NCBI GenBank assembly: GCA_021777685.1
Contig: JAJYDH010000028.1
Coordinates: 1 to 22,537 of the forward strand
DNA from: Planctomycetota bacterium
GTDB taxonomy: Bacteria > Planctomycetota > Planctomycetia > Isosphaerales > Isosphaeraceae
Length of the DNA stretch: 22,537 bases
Direction of reading: 5' to 3'
In this document: positions 21,519 through 22,537 of the stretch, piece by piece
Layout: each line of letters starts with the position of its first letter
Position numbering within the stretch: position 1 is the stretch's first letter
Program-made: the position numbers and the translations under genes
The notes under the pieces: generated by a model
What the model was told of the DNA's origin: nothing
Seen by the model: the letters and a program-made list of their open reading frames with translations, nothing else
Database searches by the model: none

Positions 21519-22537
21519 CACCAGCTCTCCGACGGGAGGAGGCCCAGCGGGTCGGGGTCGGCGATCTGGAGCGTCATCGGCCAGTCGAGGCCGGAGAGGA
21601 GGAACTGGCTCCGGGCGGTCCAGTACGTCTTGTCGCCGCCGGGCTGGACCAGGAACCGGACCCTCGGCTCGATGATCGTCTTCGGGTCGGCGACCCGTTT
21701 GGCCTTGACCAGGGCCACCATCTGCTTTTTCAGGAGCCCGTCCCGGTCGGTCAGGGCGTCGGACGTCACGCGGTATCCGCCGGGCTGGACGATCACCCCG
21801 CGAGGGCCGCAGACCAGGACCACCTCGAACCGCCGGTCGACGATCGAGGGCGAGCCGACGTCGGGCAGGGACGGCGATCGCCTCCCGCCGCTCGGGCCGC
21901 CAGGCGGTGGCGACCCGGACGAGGGCGTCCCGTCCTGCGGCATCCCGCCCGAAGGGGCGCCGCCCAGCGATGGCATCGACACCCCGAGCCCGCTCGGCGC
22001 GGAGTTCGAGGAGGGCTGGCCGGTCGCCGCCCCGGACGGCCCGATCACCCGCCTGGCCGCCTGGTTCCCGCCCGATCCCCCCTTGCCCGAGGCCGAGGAC
22101 TGGCCGGGATTGGCCGAGCCGCCGGGATTCGCGGACCCGGCCGAGGAGGTCCCGTCCGGCTGGGTCGGGTCGCCTTCGGTCGCCGATCCCGGCGGGGGCG
22201 GGTCGTTCGAGGAGGTCATGGTGTCGAGGCCCATCGCCAGCGGCCGGGAGAACGGCCCGACGTGACGGACGGGCGGTCCCTGATCGGCGGACGGGTCGGA
22301 GGGGTCCGCGCCGCCGGACGACTGCGCTGGCAGGTTCCCCCGGGCGGCCGACCTGGGCCTGGCCGGCCAGACGAACGAGTTGGCCGGGTCGTCCTTGCCC
22401 GAGCCGGCGGCCTGGTCCGGCCCCGCGCCCGCGCCCGATCCCGATCCCGGCCCGGCCGGAGGGTCGGCGACGGGCGGCATCCCTCCCGAGGCGAGGTCGC
22501 CCCGGGCCGGGCCGCCGGCCGTTGCCGGCGCCGGGGT
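21518..22537 (-). CDS. Low-complexity protein of unknown function, N-terminus outside window
   Basis: 339 residues are visible and the frame stays open to the window edge, so the N-terminus is missing; the internal ATG at 22480 should not be taken as the start. Two thirds of the visible part is Gly/Ser/Pro/Asn-rich and probably disordered. The last 110 or so residues form a likely globular domain starting RRFEVVLVCGPRGVIVQPGG and ending near LGLLPSESW. Within it, LVQPGGDKTYWTARSQF echoes WIYPDGFKLYRQLRDDL in the next gene. The stop overlaps the next start by one base. No family could be named. Codon use is as GC-rich as the neighbours, with no sign of transfer. Confidence 0.7.
   Translation of the reverse strand, partial: TPAPATAGGPARGDLASGGMPPVADPPAGPGSGSGAGAGPDQAAGSGKDDPANSFVWPARPRSAARGNLPAQSSGGADPSDPSADQGPPVRHVGPFSRPLAMGLDTMTSSNDPPPPGSATEGDPTQPDGTSSAGSANPGGSANPGQSSASGKGGSGGNQAARRVIGPSGAATGQPSSNSAPSGLGVSMPSLGGAPSGGMPQDGTPSSGSPPPGGPSGGRRSPSLPDVGSPSIVDRRFEVVLVCGPRGVIVQPGGYRVTSDALTDRDGLLKKQMVALVKAKRVADPKTIIEPRVRFLVQPGGDKTYWTARSQFLLSGLDWPMTLQIADPDPLGLLPSESW

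Overview
The window reads as a piece of chromosome from a high-GC member of the Planctomycetota, most likely near the Isosphaeraceae. This is inferred from very GC-rich codon use, a VIT/VWA-type protein, an ECF sigma factor paired with a membrane protein that carries a DUF1559-like pseudopilin segment, a SEC-C/TPR protein, and proline/alanine-rich linkers after signal peptides. No tRNA, rRNA, CRISPR array, insertion sequence, phage gene or integrase was seen. Both ends are cut: the first gene lacks its 5' part and the last (minus strand) lacks its N-terminus.

Layout. 1-2 kb: the tail of a VIT/VWA protein converges on an orphan divergent GrpE across a 208-bp gap holding a terminator-like hairpin and a REP-type inverted repeat. 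2-6.3 kb: a secreted Ntn-hydrolase (C45/phospholipase B-like) fused to a peptidase-M1-like tail without its zinc motif, then a sigma/anti-sigma pair with its own promoter candidate and a strong terminator. 6.5-9 kb: a TolC-family outer membrane protein converges on a secreted S1/P1 nuclease. 9-14.3 kb: a SEC-C/TPR protein and a small GT-A-like glycosyltransferase converge on mnmG. 14.3-18.4 kb: thiol peroxidase (tpx) converges on an RlmN/Cfr-family radical SAM methyltransferase, which is divergent from an HtrA/DegP protease. 18.5-22.5 kb: a TerC-family membrane protein is divergent from a VWA protein, which converges on a translationally coupled pair of unknown proteins.

The genes do not form one pathway. 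Only two groups look like real operons: the sigma/anti-sigma pair, and the two unknown genes joined by a TGATG stop/start overlap. Many products act at or beyond the inner membrane (HtrA, TolC-like protein, S1/P1 nuclease, C45 hydrolase, TerC, VWA), so the region is rich in envelope functions next to RNA-modification housekeeping genes (mnmG, rlmN-like).

The points most worth a second look are the two coupled unknown proteins, which appear to share a C-terminal module and lie next to a VWA protein; the anti-sigma/DUF1559-like chimera; the C45/M1-like fusion; two mutually exclusive hairpins upstream of the sigma gene; and the non-ATG start of the rlmN-like gene. I found no clear new defence or mobile system. 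All family names come from reading motifs by eye, not from database searches.
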